A stretch of 64,000 bases of DNA from Botrytis cinerea B05.10. Lineage: Eukaryota > Ascomycota > Leotiomycetes > Helotiales > Sclerotiniaceae. The position numbers were made by a program, and so were the translations under genes. Below the pieces are notes generated by a model. The model was not told the origin of the DNA. It saw nothing but the letters and a program-made list of their open reading frames with translations, and did no database searches. Where the stretch lies: the NCBI RefSeq assembly GCF_000143535.2, contig NC_037323.1:434001-498000 (forward strand). The letters are read 5' to 3'. This document shows positions 1 through 10,454 of this stretch, one piece after another; the stretch's first letter is position 1; every line of letters starts with the position of its first letter.

Positions 1-211
1 GTTTCATTATTATTCTCATTATTCTCATTAATTAGTACATTAAAATGTAGAATGTAAAACGATATAATATACGGATCCCAATTTGAGATCTTCGTATTAC
101 TAAATTATATATTCGTCGAATGTTAGTCAGTTGGTTGGTTGGTATAAATGTCTTCACCATTATCCAATCCGTACTCGCATGCTAACTCAAATGCTTCCCA
201 AATCCACCCCC

Positions 212-2968
212 CTAATAATCCTGCCAATTCCCTCTCCACGGTTCACTCTCCGCCTTCTTATTCTGACCATGCAAATACCTCGCACTCAACTCCTCCTCGT
301 CAACCCCACAATGCATTTCGCCATCTCTGCCTTTAAACCAACCCAGCCCGTATTTCTTACCAATCCCCACCAATCTCTCTTCCATCTCGCGATTATTGAG
401 TTTTTCCGTCCCTACAAAATCATACAGCATATTCGATTGATAGATAAACGCCAGGATGGATGCGATGGAGCTGGGTTGACGAGGGAGAAAGGGATGGCGG
501 CGACGTGCGTAGGAAAGGATGGAGATGCAGATTAGGAAGACGAGGATAGCGAGCGCGAGGAAGAATGAGGCCCAGAAGGATGCGAATGTTTCTTCGCCGG
601 CGTCGACACCGTTGGAGGGGCTGTTGGGAGAGGAGGATGAGGAGCGAGAAGTAAAATCGTTGCCGGTGACGGTGCTGAAACTGGTGACGCATACTGTGAG
701 GATTTCGGCGAGGACGGAGCCGAGTCCTACGACGGCGACGAGGTAGTGACCATTGAGGAAGGCGCGGATGGGGAGCCAGCCGAATGCCATGGCGGTGTAG
801 TCGAGGGTGAGGGCAGTGGGGGAGGCGTGCCGGCGAGAGAGGATGTAGAAGGGTTCGATCATGCGGATGGCGGTTTCGAGACTTCCCCAGCAGAGTTTGA
901 TGGAGACGGCGCCGAGGGTGAGGAGCCAGGGGGCTTTGTCGGTGATGGTGTTGGCGGGGGTGAAGAGGATGATGGGGACGAGAAGAGTGAAGAGGAACAT
1001 GGAGATTATAAAGGGGATGCCGGCAATGAGACGCAGGAACAGGGGATGGGGATTTTGAGAGGCGTGGGAGTGGGCATCGTATTTATCTTTATCGGCTTGC
1101 GTGAGAACTTGGTCAGAGGGGGCAAGAGAAGAATTGCGCAGGGTGTAGTGATGTGCTTTCAATTTTTGATGAATCATGTCCGGAGTCGCGGTATCCATAT
1201 CTTTGAAATCCATCAGGATGTGTGAGCGGTTTGCCATGGCAGCAATACCAGCTACGCCTTTGACATCGGCTACGAGACCTGAAGGACGGCGCTCGAGCTG
1301 CCAGAGTAGAATACACCCGAAGATAGCACAGAGCCAGAGCGAAAGACTGAGTGATCGGGACCAGGCACCACTAATCACGATTCCTTTGAGTATCGTTGGA
1401 TCCGCTCTTCTAATTTCTCGACTAGGGATTAATATCACGCTTGCAGATTGCAGCGTTGGAACTAGAGAAACGGCTAACAAAGTCGCGATGGAAGAAACGG
1501 CCACAGCGTAATGTTTAAACTGCAACGCGCGAAAAGGACGCAAGACGTTAAAAAAGGTAATATAATCCACATTAATTGATTCCGCAGCCAACGCACCGCC
1601 TTCTCTGGAAAGTTGATAATAGGCTTCTAGACGCTTGACTTCAAAATCGGTGATTTGCCATAAAACGCCAAAGATAACGGCGACGAGAGTAGGGAGATAT
1701 TTGAAACAAAAATAATCCCATGTTTTCATCGCAGACGCGGATGTGAATGAATAGAGAGGACTTTTGCGCGATTTCTGATAGAGGTATTCTTCTGCGGCGC
1801 CGAGGACCACAGAAATAATGATGAGTGCGGTTAGGTAGGGGGCGCGCATGGAAAAGGGCTTCCAGTTTGCTTGGGGGTAGAATACTTCCACGTTGGCGCT
1901 TTTGAACGTGGCTTTTTTATTGATGGTCGAGGGGAGAGAATCCATACTCTTGAAATCGAAATTCGATTCGTGGACTCCAGTATGGCCAGCAAAAGAACTG
2001 ATATCGACAGGTGCATCAATGGGTTCTTGCACGATGACTTCGATCACTTCGCCGCGTCTGTTGGCTTCGTTTTGAGCGAGATCTTTGAGTGTGGGGGCTC
2101 GGGTGAGACCATTTCGTAGAGTTAGACGGCGAGAGAGACGAGAGGCTGCGGTGCTGGGTTGAGAATTCTCAACCATCAAATCGCGGCTGGTAATCGTACT
2201 ATCTGGAACAAAACCAGCGCCGAGTCCGCCGGTAAGTATCCCTGCCGCTTCTTGGCGATTGATCTGCTCGCGCATCGCGGGGGTTAGTGAGGAGTGGTGG
2301 ATGGGTTCGTGAAACATGGAGAGATCGAACGGGATGGCCATGGGGGATACCATGGGTGCATCTTCATATTCGGTTTCTGCGCTAGCGGTTTTGTCGATGG
2401 TCTTTCCTTGGTATGCCATGGGCATTGCGGCACTGAGGAGATTGAGATCAAATTCTTCTTCGGGGATAGATGCATCTCGAGAATGGTGGAGGAGTGATTT
2501 TCTTTGGGAAAATCGTTTAGGGGCAAGCTTTCCCTTCGTTGGATCTTTGCTGGAGTCTGCATCTGTTTTTGCGGTTGGTGGGTTATACGAACTAGCACGT
2601 TTCGAGAACAGTTTGAAAGATTTTTGAGTGGGAGAAGCAAGTTCTGTTTTGAAAGTTTCTGGTAAAAATAATGATCTTCGATGGTATTTTTTGGATGCAT
2701 TCATTGGACCCGATGGTGTTAATGTATGCGCAGATAAGGGCACATGACTGATATCAGTCTCATCAGTTTGACTAGATAGAAAAGAGGCTTCTGATGTAGG
2801 CGAAAGGGTTGATGCTAACGAAGATTGATTGCTATTGTGATGCTGCGTATGTGTATTGGGAGGCCTCTGATTTCCAATTGAGTTGATGTGATGTTTGGAG
2901 CTCGGATTTGAGGAAGGTGATGCAGATTGGTTGGATGGAGGGTTCTCCCCAAATTCATGCTCTGCCAT
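212..2968 (-). CDS. DUF3433-family multispan membrane protein
   Basis: A 918-residue protein in a single uninterrupted reading frame. I place the start at the ATG at 2968 (MAEHEF); the frame stays open a few codons upstream but has no earlier ATG. The first ~370 residues are Ser/Pro/Thr-rich, basic and probably cytosolic and disordered. The rest holds about eight hydrophobic spans, near residues 377-395, 423-441, 485-507, 540-557, 644-670, 680-698, 740-762 and 798-820. Two internal copies of the DUF3433 signature are visible: LEAYYQLSREGG near 447 and IEPFYILSRR near 704, each followed by a Leu/Asp-Tyr segment and a hydrophobic pair. This two-copy layout is characteristic of fungal DUF3433 proteins. 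Their biochemical role is unknown to me; I infer an integral membrane protein of the plasma membrane or an endomembrane. The next gene upstream is wetA on the same strand, 2 kb away, with no sign of co-transcription. Confidence 0.88.
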   Translation of the reverse strand: MAEHEFGENPPSNQSASPSSNPSSKHHINSIGNQRPPNTHTQHHNSNQSSLASTLSPTSEASFLSSQTDETDISHVPLSAHTLTPSGPMNASKKYHRRSLFLPETFKTELASPTQKSFKLFSKRASSYNPPTAKTDADSSKDPTKGKLAPKRFSQRKSLLHHSRDASIPEEEFDLNLLSAAMPMAYQGKTIDKTASAETEYEDAPMVSPMAIPFDLSMFHEPIHHSSLTPAMREQINRQEAAGILTGGLGAGFVPDSTITSRDLMVENSQPSTAASRLSRRLTLRNGLTRAPTLKDLAQNEANRRGEVIEVIVQEPIDAPVDISSFAGHTGVHESNFDFKSMDSLPSTINKKATFKSANVEVFYPQANWKPFSMRAPYLTALIIISVVLGAAEEYLYQKSRKSPLYSFTSASAMKTWDYFCFKYLPTLVAVIFGVLWQITDFEVKRLEAYYQLSREGGALAAESINVDYITFFNVLRPFRALQFKHYAVAVSSIATLLAVSLVPTLQSASVILIPSREIRRADPTILKGIVISGAWSRSLSLSLWLCAIFGCILLWQLERRPSGLVADVKGVAGIAAMANRSHILMDFKDMDTATPDMIHQKLKAHHYTLRNSSLAPSDQVLTQADKDKYDAHSHASQNPHPLFLRLIAGIPFIISMFLFTLLVPIILFTPANTITDKAPWLLTLGAVSIKLCWGSLETAIRMIEPFYILSRRHASPTALTLDYTAMAFGWLPIRAFLNGHYLVAVVGLGSVLAEILTVCVTSFSTVTGNDFTSRSSSSSPNSPSNGVDAGEETFASFWASFFLALAILVFLICISILSYARRRHPFLPRQPSSIASILAFIYQSNMLYDFVGTEKLNNREMEERLVGIGKKYGLGWFKGRDGEMHCGVDEEELSARYLHGQNKKAESEPWRGNWQDY

Positions 2969-5035
2969 AACCAAATTCTTCAATTATTCCAAACCGCTAT
3001 GTATATATCGAATATCAAGCTCGAACGAAAAGGCTGCGAGGAAATTGTTAGAACCAACGCTTTCTTTCATATACAGAGTGAGATATACCTGGAAGAATAA
3101 TAAAGTGGGTCTAGAAGCACTCGCCCCTAGTAATTGGTTATTTCCACACTTTTGGCGGAAGCCTAAAAGCTTCAAAACGATCGTGGTAGAGTACCAAACT
3201 CTAATTGAACGAATGCGAAAGATGTAACGTTTTTCGAATATGTGTTTTGGTGGGCTTTCCTGCGGGCGGCACAGCCTTTTCGTGCGTTGCGATAAGCTTC
3301 ACAGCTTGTGATATGTATGTAGATGGGCTGTGCTGCTCGTGACCTTTGCTGAAGTTTGTATATGCGAGATGTAAGATAGAAGTTGCACAGAATATGAAGA
3401 TAGGATATACAAGCCATTCAAGACACCAACAGAGAAAACAAAGAAAATGAAGTTAGAAGAAGATAGCTATTCATAGATACAAACACAAACATAGCTATCA
3501 TCAACCCGAGCTAAGAATCCTGGTCGGAAGTCATCACTTTCCTCCCAACGTTGTATCACGACCCGTCCCTTCAGACGAACCGTACCTTTCATCTGAAAGT
3601 ATCCCAAGAGCTGGGGATGGATTGCCAAGAGCGCTTTGGAGCCTAGACGCCCCCAATAAAAGACGTGGTAGATAATACAACAAACCAATCACGTCTCCTC
3701 ATTCTAGCCACATCTAATCTCAAAATAGATCAAATTAGGAAAGGTGGAAGCGAATCGAACGCATATGCACAGAAATAACTTCTGGATAAGCGCGTACTGA
3801 ATCTCTGTTCATATATACCCTTGTAGGTTGGCGAGCGTTTCAGATATCGCGAATAGATTGTTGTGATTGGGGGTTGGAATTGGGATGGGAAAGGAGAAGA
3901 TGTGTATTTCTGGTAGAGAAGAATGCAATGGAATTTGAGGTGCTCAAAGAGAATTCAATAGTAAAACATCAAAATCCTCTCCTTTGAAGCTTAGCTTTGA
4001 CATATGCAAGAGTCTGGTGGTAGGGCTGAAATCCACCAAAAAGTGTCGATATAGTCCTCGTGGCATGTTTCGCCAATGTACACTGTACAAGGGTTGAGAC
4101 ATTCATCGTAAACAACACCAATGATATTGAATTGAAAAAAGTGTGATAGACATGGTCTCGAAACGTGATTAATAGCAGAAGCTAAGAGGGTCTGGAATCA
4201 TTCTTTAAGAACGGAAAAAATAATCTGTCATACTTATGTACAGCCTTTTCTCAATCGTTTCCCCATTGAACAGGTGGTGTTTGAGTAGTTTCAACATTCC
4301 TGATTGTGACGGGCAAACCTCCCAAGTCTCCGCCCGCCTTCAAATTCTTCATGATAACCAATTGCGGTAATATCATCAACTTCCCTCGCTCAAATATGTT
4401 CCTGTCTCTGTCACTTCGCCGCATTATTTCTGCTTGTCTTGAATCATAAATAATTCATGATGCTCCATCTTGTTGTGCTGGTTGATTATATTGGAGATTG
4501 AAAATTTCTTTTGTTGTCTAGATTTTGTACTCAGATTGCAAAACTAACTATCGTCCGAACTACGAGTGTACAAAGACTAGTTAGCTATAACTAGATACCT
4601 GACCAATGAATGGTGTCTACAGGTTCAAATAGATTCAATTCATCAATTCTGTTTGTTTTACACTATTGATTGCTTAATTTCTCTTTATACATTTCTCTAG
4701 CTCTTTAATTCGCCGCGAAATTGATTGCCTTTGAATACTTATTAGGTACACGCTGGCATTGCCAGACAATATCGAACATCACAACTTATTATTATTCGAA
4801 GGCAATCACGAATGACATCGGGAAGAACGATTGATAACCAGCGACGGTGTTCAATTTATATAGGTATCTAGGTCTATGTATATTCTCAAGCTACGTGGAT
4901 ACAGTTTATTATAATAAGTAAAGTTCCCTTGACCCAAACACCAAAGCTAATCAAAAAAAATTGATCCAACTCACGCAAAAAAACAATTGAACCATAAAAA
5001 AGAAAAAAGAAAAAAAGAGAAAGAAAATTAGGAGA
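2969..5035. other. Intergenic: DUF3433 promoter side and wetA 3' flank
   Basis: About 2.1 kb between two minus-strand genes. It should contain the 5' region of the DUF3433 gene (right of 2968) and the 3' UTR of wetA (left of 5036). The segment next to wetA is very A/T-rich, with A-runs at about 4957-5030. I see no convincing coding exon or RNA gene. Confidence 0.6.
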
Positions 5036-6793
5036 TTAAACAAACAACCCCTCTTCAACCAAACTGCCCACATCTCCTCCCGCCGCTCTAATAGCTTTCA
5101 GCGCCGCTTGCGACAATTTTCTCCTCTTCTCCATCGCTTCTTTTTCTCGTCTCGCTTTCGTCTTACTTGATCCACTGGGTGCTACTCCGGTCAATATTTT
5201 GCGACTATCATCTGGAGTATAATTAACAAAATCCACCATTCCGCGTCCAGAAGTAGGAGTTCGCGGGGATGTATTTCGATTTTTTGATTTCCGCTGTTTT
5301 CGCACGTGGAACGTGGGCGAGGATTTGGGAGAGGGCGATTCGGATCCGCTGGATCCAGTGCGAGTTTTGCGGGGTCGCGGATTAGGGTAATGATGGGAAT
5401 GGGAATGGGAATGGGAATGTTGATGTGATTTGCGGGATGAGGGGGTGTGATGAGAGTAGTGTGAATGCGAGTGTGTTCTAGATGCTCCATTATGAGTGTG
5501 GTATGGTGTATGAGGTTGGGGTCCTCCTCCGTTGCCACCAGTGCTGAAATATCCTTGTGGAAGCATAGGTGAAGATTCTACAACGAATGGTTGTTGGGGT
5601 GTGTTTTCTGGCATGGATATCATTAATCCTTGAGCCATATTCATTTCATTGCTATTATATGAAAGTTCATTTTGTATATGGAAAGCAAGGTTTTTGGTAG
5701 CCCTTTGAGAATTTCGGTGAAGTGTATTCGGTGAAGGTTGTGCCATTGGTGTTGTTGCTGCGTGGCTCCACCAGAGAGAATTTCCGTCAGCTTCTACCTC
5801 AACAGGGTATCCAGATGAGGCTCCAATTGAGCTGAAATTTGACCCTGGTAGATGCGTCCATGAGGCTGATACTTGTTGGGATTTGGGCGTTATAGGATAC
5901 ATTGATCCATTTGATCCACTTGATGATGATTGACGATATCTCATTTCTGGTGTATGTTTATTATCTAGGTTGGGTGTTGATAGTGGTGTGTTGTAATCCG
6001 TAGGTATGGATGGGAATTGTAAGTCTTGCGGCATGCCAGTCCATGATTCTTCAGAAGTATCTGTCTTCTGAATTTTCTTCAACGATGAAGTATGTTCGGA
6101 CGCATTGGTCATTCTAGCTGATTGTGGAGGTGACATTGGTGATTGATGTTGAGGATTGAAACTAAACTTCGAAGAATCCAAAGTCAATTTTCGTTTCATT
6201 GTTTCCCGGCTCATTTTTCCAAGACTCGTTGAGCCTCGTGGCATGTTTGAAGAACTTGTGTGCGATTTTCGGATAGGACTTCGGAGAGATTTCTCCGATT
6301 TTGTGCTCACTTTCTTCAAAGTGTTGGCAAGTGCTTCAACACGACTCTTCTTTCTTGTTGAAGCAGTAGGTGCTGGTGTTGCTGGAAGAGATGGGTGAGA
6401 CCATGCTTCTATTTGAGGTGGTTGCAAAGAGATATCTTCAAGGCTGAGAAGATCGGAGTCAGATATTGCGGCTCTGCCAGAAAGTTCTGCGTAGAAAAGA
6501 TTATCTTGTGTGCCGTCTGGTGAGGCTGAATCTTGGGCGAAAACCCATGGATCCCCTTGCCAATTGGCTTCAATATCTAGGGCATCAGCATGATTTAGAG
6601 ATCCTAGTAATGTCTCCGAATCTTGATCTTTGCTATCCGATGATTCTTCTGAGGATTTAGGCTGGGGAAGCTCATCATCAGCATCATTGGACGGACTGAA
6701 TGTAATAAATTCGTCGAAAAATGCGTTATCTAATTCGTCAAAGTTATTTGTGAATAATTCCGATGACTTTCCAACATTCGTCGGAGGAGACAT
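5036..6793 (-). CDS. wetA: WetA, conidial maturation regulator
   Basis: A 585-residue intronless protein starting at the ATG at 6793. The C-terminal ~68 residues (518-585) are the conserved WetA block: a FVNYTPDDSRKILTGVAPSG segment, then a SSKTKARREKEA basic stretch, MEKRRKLSQAALKA and an acidic end. The N-terminus has the short acidic/aromatic segment DELDNAFFDEFITFSPS (about 19-35) that is also typical of WetA. Between them lies a low-complexity Ser/Pro/Thr region and a His-Ser repeat (about 460-480) encoded by a GGGAAT-type tract. In Aspergillus, WetA acts last in the BrlA-AbaA-WetA cascade and controls spore-wall maturation and spore metabolism; the same nuclear role is inferred here. 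Its promoter is the 1.2-kb space shared with a divergent small gene. Confidence 0.95.
   Translation of the reverse strand: MSPPTNVGKSSELFTNNFDELDNAFFDEFITFSPSNDADDELPQPKSSEESSDSKDQDSETLLGSLNHADALDIEANWQGDPWVFAQDSASPDGTQDNLFYAELSGRAAISDSDLLSLEDISLQPPQIEAWSHPSLPATPAPTASTRKKSRVEALANTLKKVSTKSEKSLRSPIRKSHTSSSNMPRGSTSLGKMSRETMKRKLTLDSSKFSFNPQHQSPMSPPQSARMTNASEHTSSLKKIQKTDTSEESWTGMPQDLQFPSIPTDYNTPLSTPNLDNKHTPEMRYRQSSSSGSNGSMYPITPKSQQVSASWTHLPGSNFSSIGASSGYPVEVEADGNSLWWSHAATTPMAQPSPNTLHRNSQRATKNLAFHIQNELSYNSNEMNMAQGLMISMPENTPQQPFVVESSPMLPQGYFSTGGNGGGPQPHTPYHTHNGASRTHSHSHYSHHTPSSRKSHQHSHSHSHSHHYPNPRPRKTRTGSSGSESPSPKSSPTFHVRKQRKSKNRNTSPRTPTSGRGMVDFVNYTPDDSRKILTGVAPSGSSKTKARREKEAMEKRRKLSQAALKAIRAAGGDVGSLVEEGLFV
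5389..5422. repeat. GGGAAT hexamer tract inside wetA
   Basis: About five tandem copies of a six-base unit in the coding region. On the minus strand it encodes alternating His-Ser. The length is probably polymorphic and always in frame, because the unit is a multiple of three. Confidence 0.85.
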
Positions 6794-7972
6794 ATTGGAT
6801 TTGGTAGGAAGAGGCTGAGGAGTAAGATATGAACGTGCCTGAGTATACAGGTAAGGTTAGAAGGGTACTTGTATGATAGGCTGGAGGAAGAAGCAGAATA
6901 TGCAAGTCAAATGCCAGATGTACGATGATGTAGGTGATGAAGCAAAAATAACAAAAATGTCCAGGAGGGGATATTTATGAACGGGTCAGGTGTCTACCAG
7001 CCTTCTTCATTATATTATACACTGTGCTCATTGGAATGAAGTATATTTGCGTGACATACACGTGATTGTGCACTCTGCACCGTCCTTAAACATCGTCTCG
7101 AATTCCCCGGGATGGCGATACGTGCCGACACTAGCCATTTCGTACCGTTCTGCGCATGTGTTTGCCGATGCGGAGCTATCTCGTTAGGTGTGGGAATGCA
7201 GTACATTCTTGGAGATGGATAGGCGAAAAATCCTCGCCTCGGTTTTGGATAGAAGAGAAAGCGATGCAAACGTTTAAGAAATTAAATATAGACGGAAAAG
7301 AGCTTGCAAAAGCAATTGGAGAAATTACAGCATATTATAGCTACCCCCCCATAGCTCCTTGAAAAGTTTTTCTCTTTGATCAACTTGGTTTCCTTTGCGA
7401 AGATGGAGCTGTCAAGTTTCTCAAAGAAACCCACATGGCTTGAGGGAATTCTCTCAAAGAATAAAGAAATGCAAACCTGTAAGATACACAATTTTGCATC
7501 GGCTACAAACACATTGTGACCGAGGAATGTATGGCGTCGATCATTTCCCTTCGTGATTGGCTGCTGAGATCTCTGGAAATATTTCTTTGTTGGCAGATTT
7601 GGGGAGGGGGTTGATTTTACATTCCAGAGCAGTTTTCGCGAATTCTTCGAGATGGCGCCATGAACTTTTTGCAGTTTTCTTACATTTTTATATCCAGCCT
7701 TTGGGACTTTTGTAGCTTGGTTGCAGAAAATGAAGAAGTTGAGGGAGGGAAGAGGTAGTTATAAGAAGGGGCGATGTAAAAATAGAGAGGAATTTGTTAT
7801 GACATCTACCTGCATGATCTCTGAGATCCACTTCCAATTCATTCTTCGGGAGTCTCATATCTGATTGTACCTGCATATGCATATGCAAGTCTGACTTTCC
7901 CCACGTACCCCTCACTACTTACCCCTCTATAACCCACATACATACATACATACACACCATCTCAGTTCCCAC
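6794..7972. promoter_or_regulatory. wetA: Divergent promoter region of wetA and the 7973 gene
   Basis: A 1.18-kb space between two divergently transcribed genes. AbaA-type CATTCY hexamers occur at 7033-7038 (reverse), 7193-7198 (reverse) and 7204-7209 (forward), the last two facing each other across five bases. AbaA activates wetA in Aspergillus through such sites, but the hexamer is short and chance hits are expected. A CATA tandem repeat lies at about 7936-7953, just upstream of the 7973 start. No other coding region is evident. Confidence 0.4.
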
Positions 7973-8386
7973 ATGAGCGCCCCGCAAACCCAAATCGAGC
8001 TCTCGCACGCTTTCGAAAGACTTCTCCAAGAACGTCTAGAAGCCGAACGTCTCCGTCGCGATCTGATTTTCTACTGGCACACTCTCATTCTCGAGTGTAA
8101 AAAGCGCGGGAAAGAAATCGAGCGATCTTTCTACCAGGCGGACAATTGTGGTGAGACGCCTTTCTCGAGCGAAGAAACTATTGTGCCCGGAAGCGAAACG
8201 CCTGATACGCTGACTGAGATATCGGGATTGGAGAGATTGCCGAGTCCGTTGAGTCCGGTGGTTAGTGCTGGAAAAACGAACTTAAGGGCGGAATTTGGCA
8301 CGGAGAGAATTTCGAGGAGGTTGGAAGGTTTGCTGAAAAGATACCAGGGGCTTATTGGTGTCAACGTTTTGAAAGGAAAGGAATAA
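7973..8386 (+). CDS. Hypothetical 137-aa protein, helical N-terminus
   Basis: A complete ORF from ATG (ACATGAG context) to TAA. I do not recognise the family. Residues 8-45 look strongly helical and charged (LLQERLEAERLRRDLIF), consistent with a short coiled coil. The middle (55-95) is Ser/Pro/Thr-rich and probably disordered. The end (105-130) is again a basic amphipathic segment (RRLEGLLKRYQGL). There is no signal peptide or membrane span. It is divergent from wetA and shares the 1.2-kb promoter, so co-regulation during sporulation is possible but unproven. The regular helical pattern and clean start and stop favour a real gene. Confidence 0.6.
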   Translation: MSAPQTQIELSHAFERLLQERLEAERLRRDLIFYWHTLILECKKRGKEIERSFYQADNCGETPFSSEETIVPGSETPDTLTEISGLERLPSPLSPVVSAGKTNLRAEFGTERISRRLEGLLKRYQGLIGVNVLKGKE

Positions 8387-8780
8387 ACAAAAGAAACAGA
8401 TAGTGGGAATGAGTAGAGAAGGGTTTTATTGGCAATCTGTCTCTTCTTGTTATACGTTGGGTGCAGGGAGAGGGCGAGGCGAAACGGAATTATTGAAGAG
8501 TGAAAAAGAGCTATTGAGAAAGAGTAAGGAATTTGTTGTGAGAAAGTGGAGGGCGAGGGAGAAAGTCCTAAAAGTGGTTTTTAGAAGTGGTCTATGATTT
8601 TATTTTGGGAGAAGGGAGTTTCTCTTTGCTTTGAAATCGTTGGATTGCATTCATTTCGTCACCTAATTAGTTTTTCACGAGCGCTCTCTATCATACCGGA
8701 TAACTACTCTCGCTACACTATATTTTCAGATTACTCGCATTTATTTCGCATCACCTATCATACACAGACACCGAGTCATC

Positions 8781-8942
8781 ATGTCTAACATTTTTTCACT
8801 TCCCCAAAAAAGCATCGCCCTGATTTTGTACACCATCATTCAATATCCAGTACAAATACGAACATGGTTATTTGCCCAATGCACACTCTTGAGTCTCGGG
8901 CTAGGAGATTTTGCTGAAGGACATGTTGGAGCTGGTATGTAA
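8781..8942 (+). CDS. Candidate 53-aa hydrophobic micro-protein
   Basis: A short ORF beginning MSNIFSLPQKSIALILY. It contains a hydrophobic stretch (residues about 11-22) interrupted by QYP, then LFAQCTLLSLGLGDF. It starts with a good context (GTCATCATGTCT) after a 5' flank rich in short pyrimidine tracts. The last codons run into GGTATGTAA, where GTATGT is a perfect fungal 5' splice donor, so this may be a first exon and not a complete protein. I could not identify a convincing following exon. Function is unknown; a small membrane-associated protein is possible. Confidence 0.35.
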   Translation: MSNIFSLPQKSIALILYTIIQYPVQIRTWLFAQCTLLSLGLGDFAEGHVGAGM

Positions 8943-9371
8943 TAGTTGTGAAAGGTCAGACTTGGGTCTGCGTTCAAGATTTGCATTGTCGGCAAGGGAA
9001 AGAAAAAGAGATCAGTTTTAGGGGGTGGATTATTTTGCCGAGGCGGGGACTAATTTTTGTATTGTCGGATGAGAGCCGTAGTGTGTAATTGGAGTGTGAA
9101 GTCTTTAGGGATGTATTTAGATGGTTTAGACAGAGACTAGACAAGAATTGAGATAGAAGATAGATGTGGTTATTAACGGTATGAATAACTATGGTTCGTG
9201 GTCTGAAGTATTTTGAGGTCAGAAAATATATGATGAATATAGAATGTTTTAATGATATATCATACCCGTCCATCATTAACTAATATCATACATGAATGGT
9301 ATCCCGACTTACAGTGAACAGGTCAATATAATTTCCTTTTTCAATATAATTACAATCCTTTAAATTCCATC
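8943..9371. other. Intergenic, nothing recognised
   Basis: AT-rich spacer between the 53-aa ORF and the 3' end of the SDH assembly factor gene on the opposite strand. It probably holds both 3' UTRs. No coding signal or repeat seen. Confidence 0.5.
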
Positions 9372-10454
9372 TTATGATCGCTTCTGATCAGTCTGAAAGA
9401 TAGGTGGCATGAAAGCCATTCCCTTACCGGATACACTATTGTCACCTAATTCTACATCATGCACACCTCCTGCTGATCTCGAGATAACATGTTTCCTCAA
9501 CATGGCCAAAATTTCACTGTTTTGCCATCTTCTTGGTACCGGTCTATAAGCAGGTTTGAAAGTTCCAATCGTTTGCGCCCATTCCCCGCTTCTTGGAGCG
9601 CCATTTCTCCATGCATCTGTCTCTAGTTCAGGACCAGTTTGTTTGCCAGGATCTGTACCTTGTGCTACTGGTGATTTCTTTTGGTCAGTACCCATAGCAT
9701 TAGTTGTGGCTCCTTCTGAACCAAAGCCAGCTCCTTCAGCTGTTTCGCGAGATGTTGGGGATGGTTCTTGGGTGACCCAGTAATAGATGTCCCAATCATT
9801 TTCATCGAGGAATTGATCATATTGTACCATTTGTGCAGCGGTCATGTTAGGGAGGTGAGCATCGGCAAAAGTGGACATTAATAGATCGGATTCGAGAGTT
9901 CCTCGTTTGCGGGATTGATCTGTGGAATATTTTGTTAGCAGAGTTCTAGATCTCATGGAAAGACGGCATCAAGATAGATTTCGTGGCGAAATGTCGAAAA
10001 ACATACACAATAGTCTCGCTCTCATCTTTTCCTCATGCTCTCCATCCCTTCTCAATGGCTCTACTCGGAACTGTGCCCCCTCCATTTCCCCAACAGCCAT
10101 TTCCCTATTAGCACCACTTCCATGCCCATCTTGAGTACCGCCAGTCATTCTCTCCGTGTTCTCCGGAACACTGTCCTTTGGAGTGAAATCCCCATCCGCA
10201 CTTGTTATGAACTCTGGTGGAACCTTTCCCGCACCGGCACTAGGCATTTCGTTTACAATAGTAGAGTTGGTATTCGTCATATGTGGATTTAATGGCTTTT
10301 CTGTTTGATGTTTGCGGTACTCTTCAGTACCATCATGCTCTCTTGCATTACCGGGATTGGCATTTGCAAAACGGAAGGTTGTACTGGAAAATGGTCGAGA
10401 AGTGTTAAGCATTGAGGCACGAAAAGCCCGACGGGCAATGCGTAAAGATGTCAT
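9372..10454 (-). CDS. sdh5: Succinate dehydrogenase assembly factor 2, mitochondrial
   Basis: Two exons, complement 10007-10454 and 9372-9919, separated by an 87-nt intron (GTATGT donor, CACAG acceptor) that splits the Tyr codon of LLYQSRKRG. The spliced protein is 331 aa. It begins at ATG 10454 with an Arg/Ser-rich, acid-free presequence ([16 protein letters not shown]), typical of mitochondrial import. The core [20 protein letters not shown], then [20 protein letters not shown] and [10 protein letters not shown], is the Sdh5/SDHAF2 domain. The family promotes covalent FAD attachment to Sdh1 in the mitochondrial matrix. The C-terminal extension after the domain (about 90 residues, Gly/Ser/Thr-rich then [15 protein letters not shown]) is longer than in yeast but common in Pezizomycotina. 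Reading through the intron would truncate both halves, so splicing is well supported. Confidence 0.95.

Noticed and set aside
746..1225. Plus-strand 159-codon Gly/Glu-rich ORF
   Set aside because: It is the antisense shadow of the DUF3433 coding sequence.
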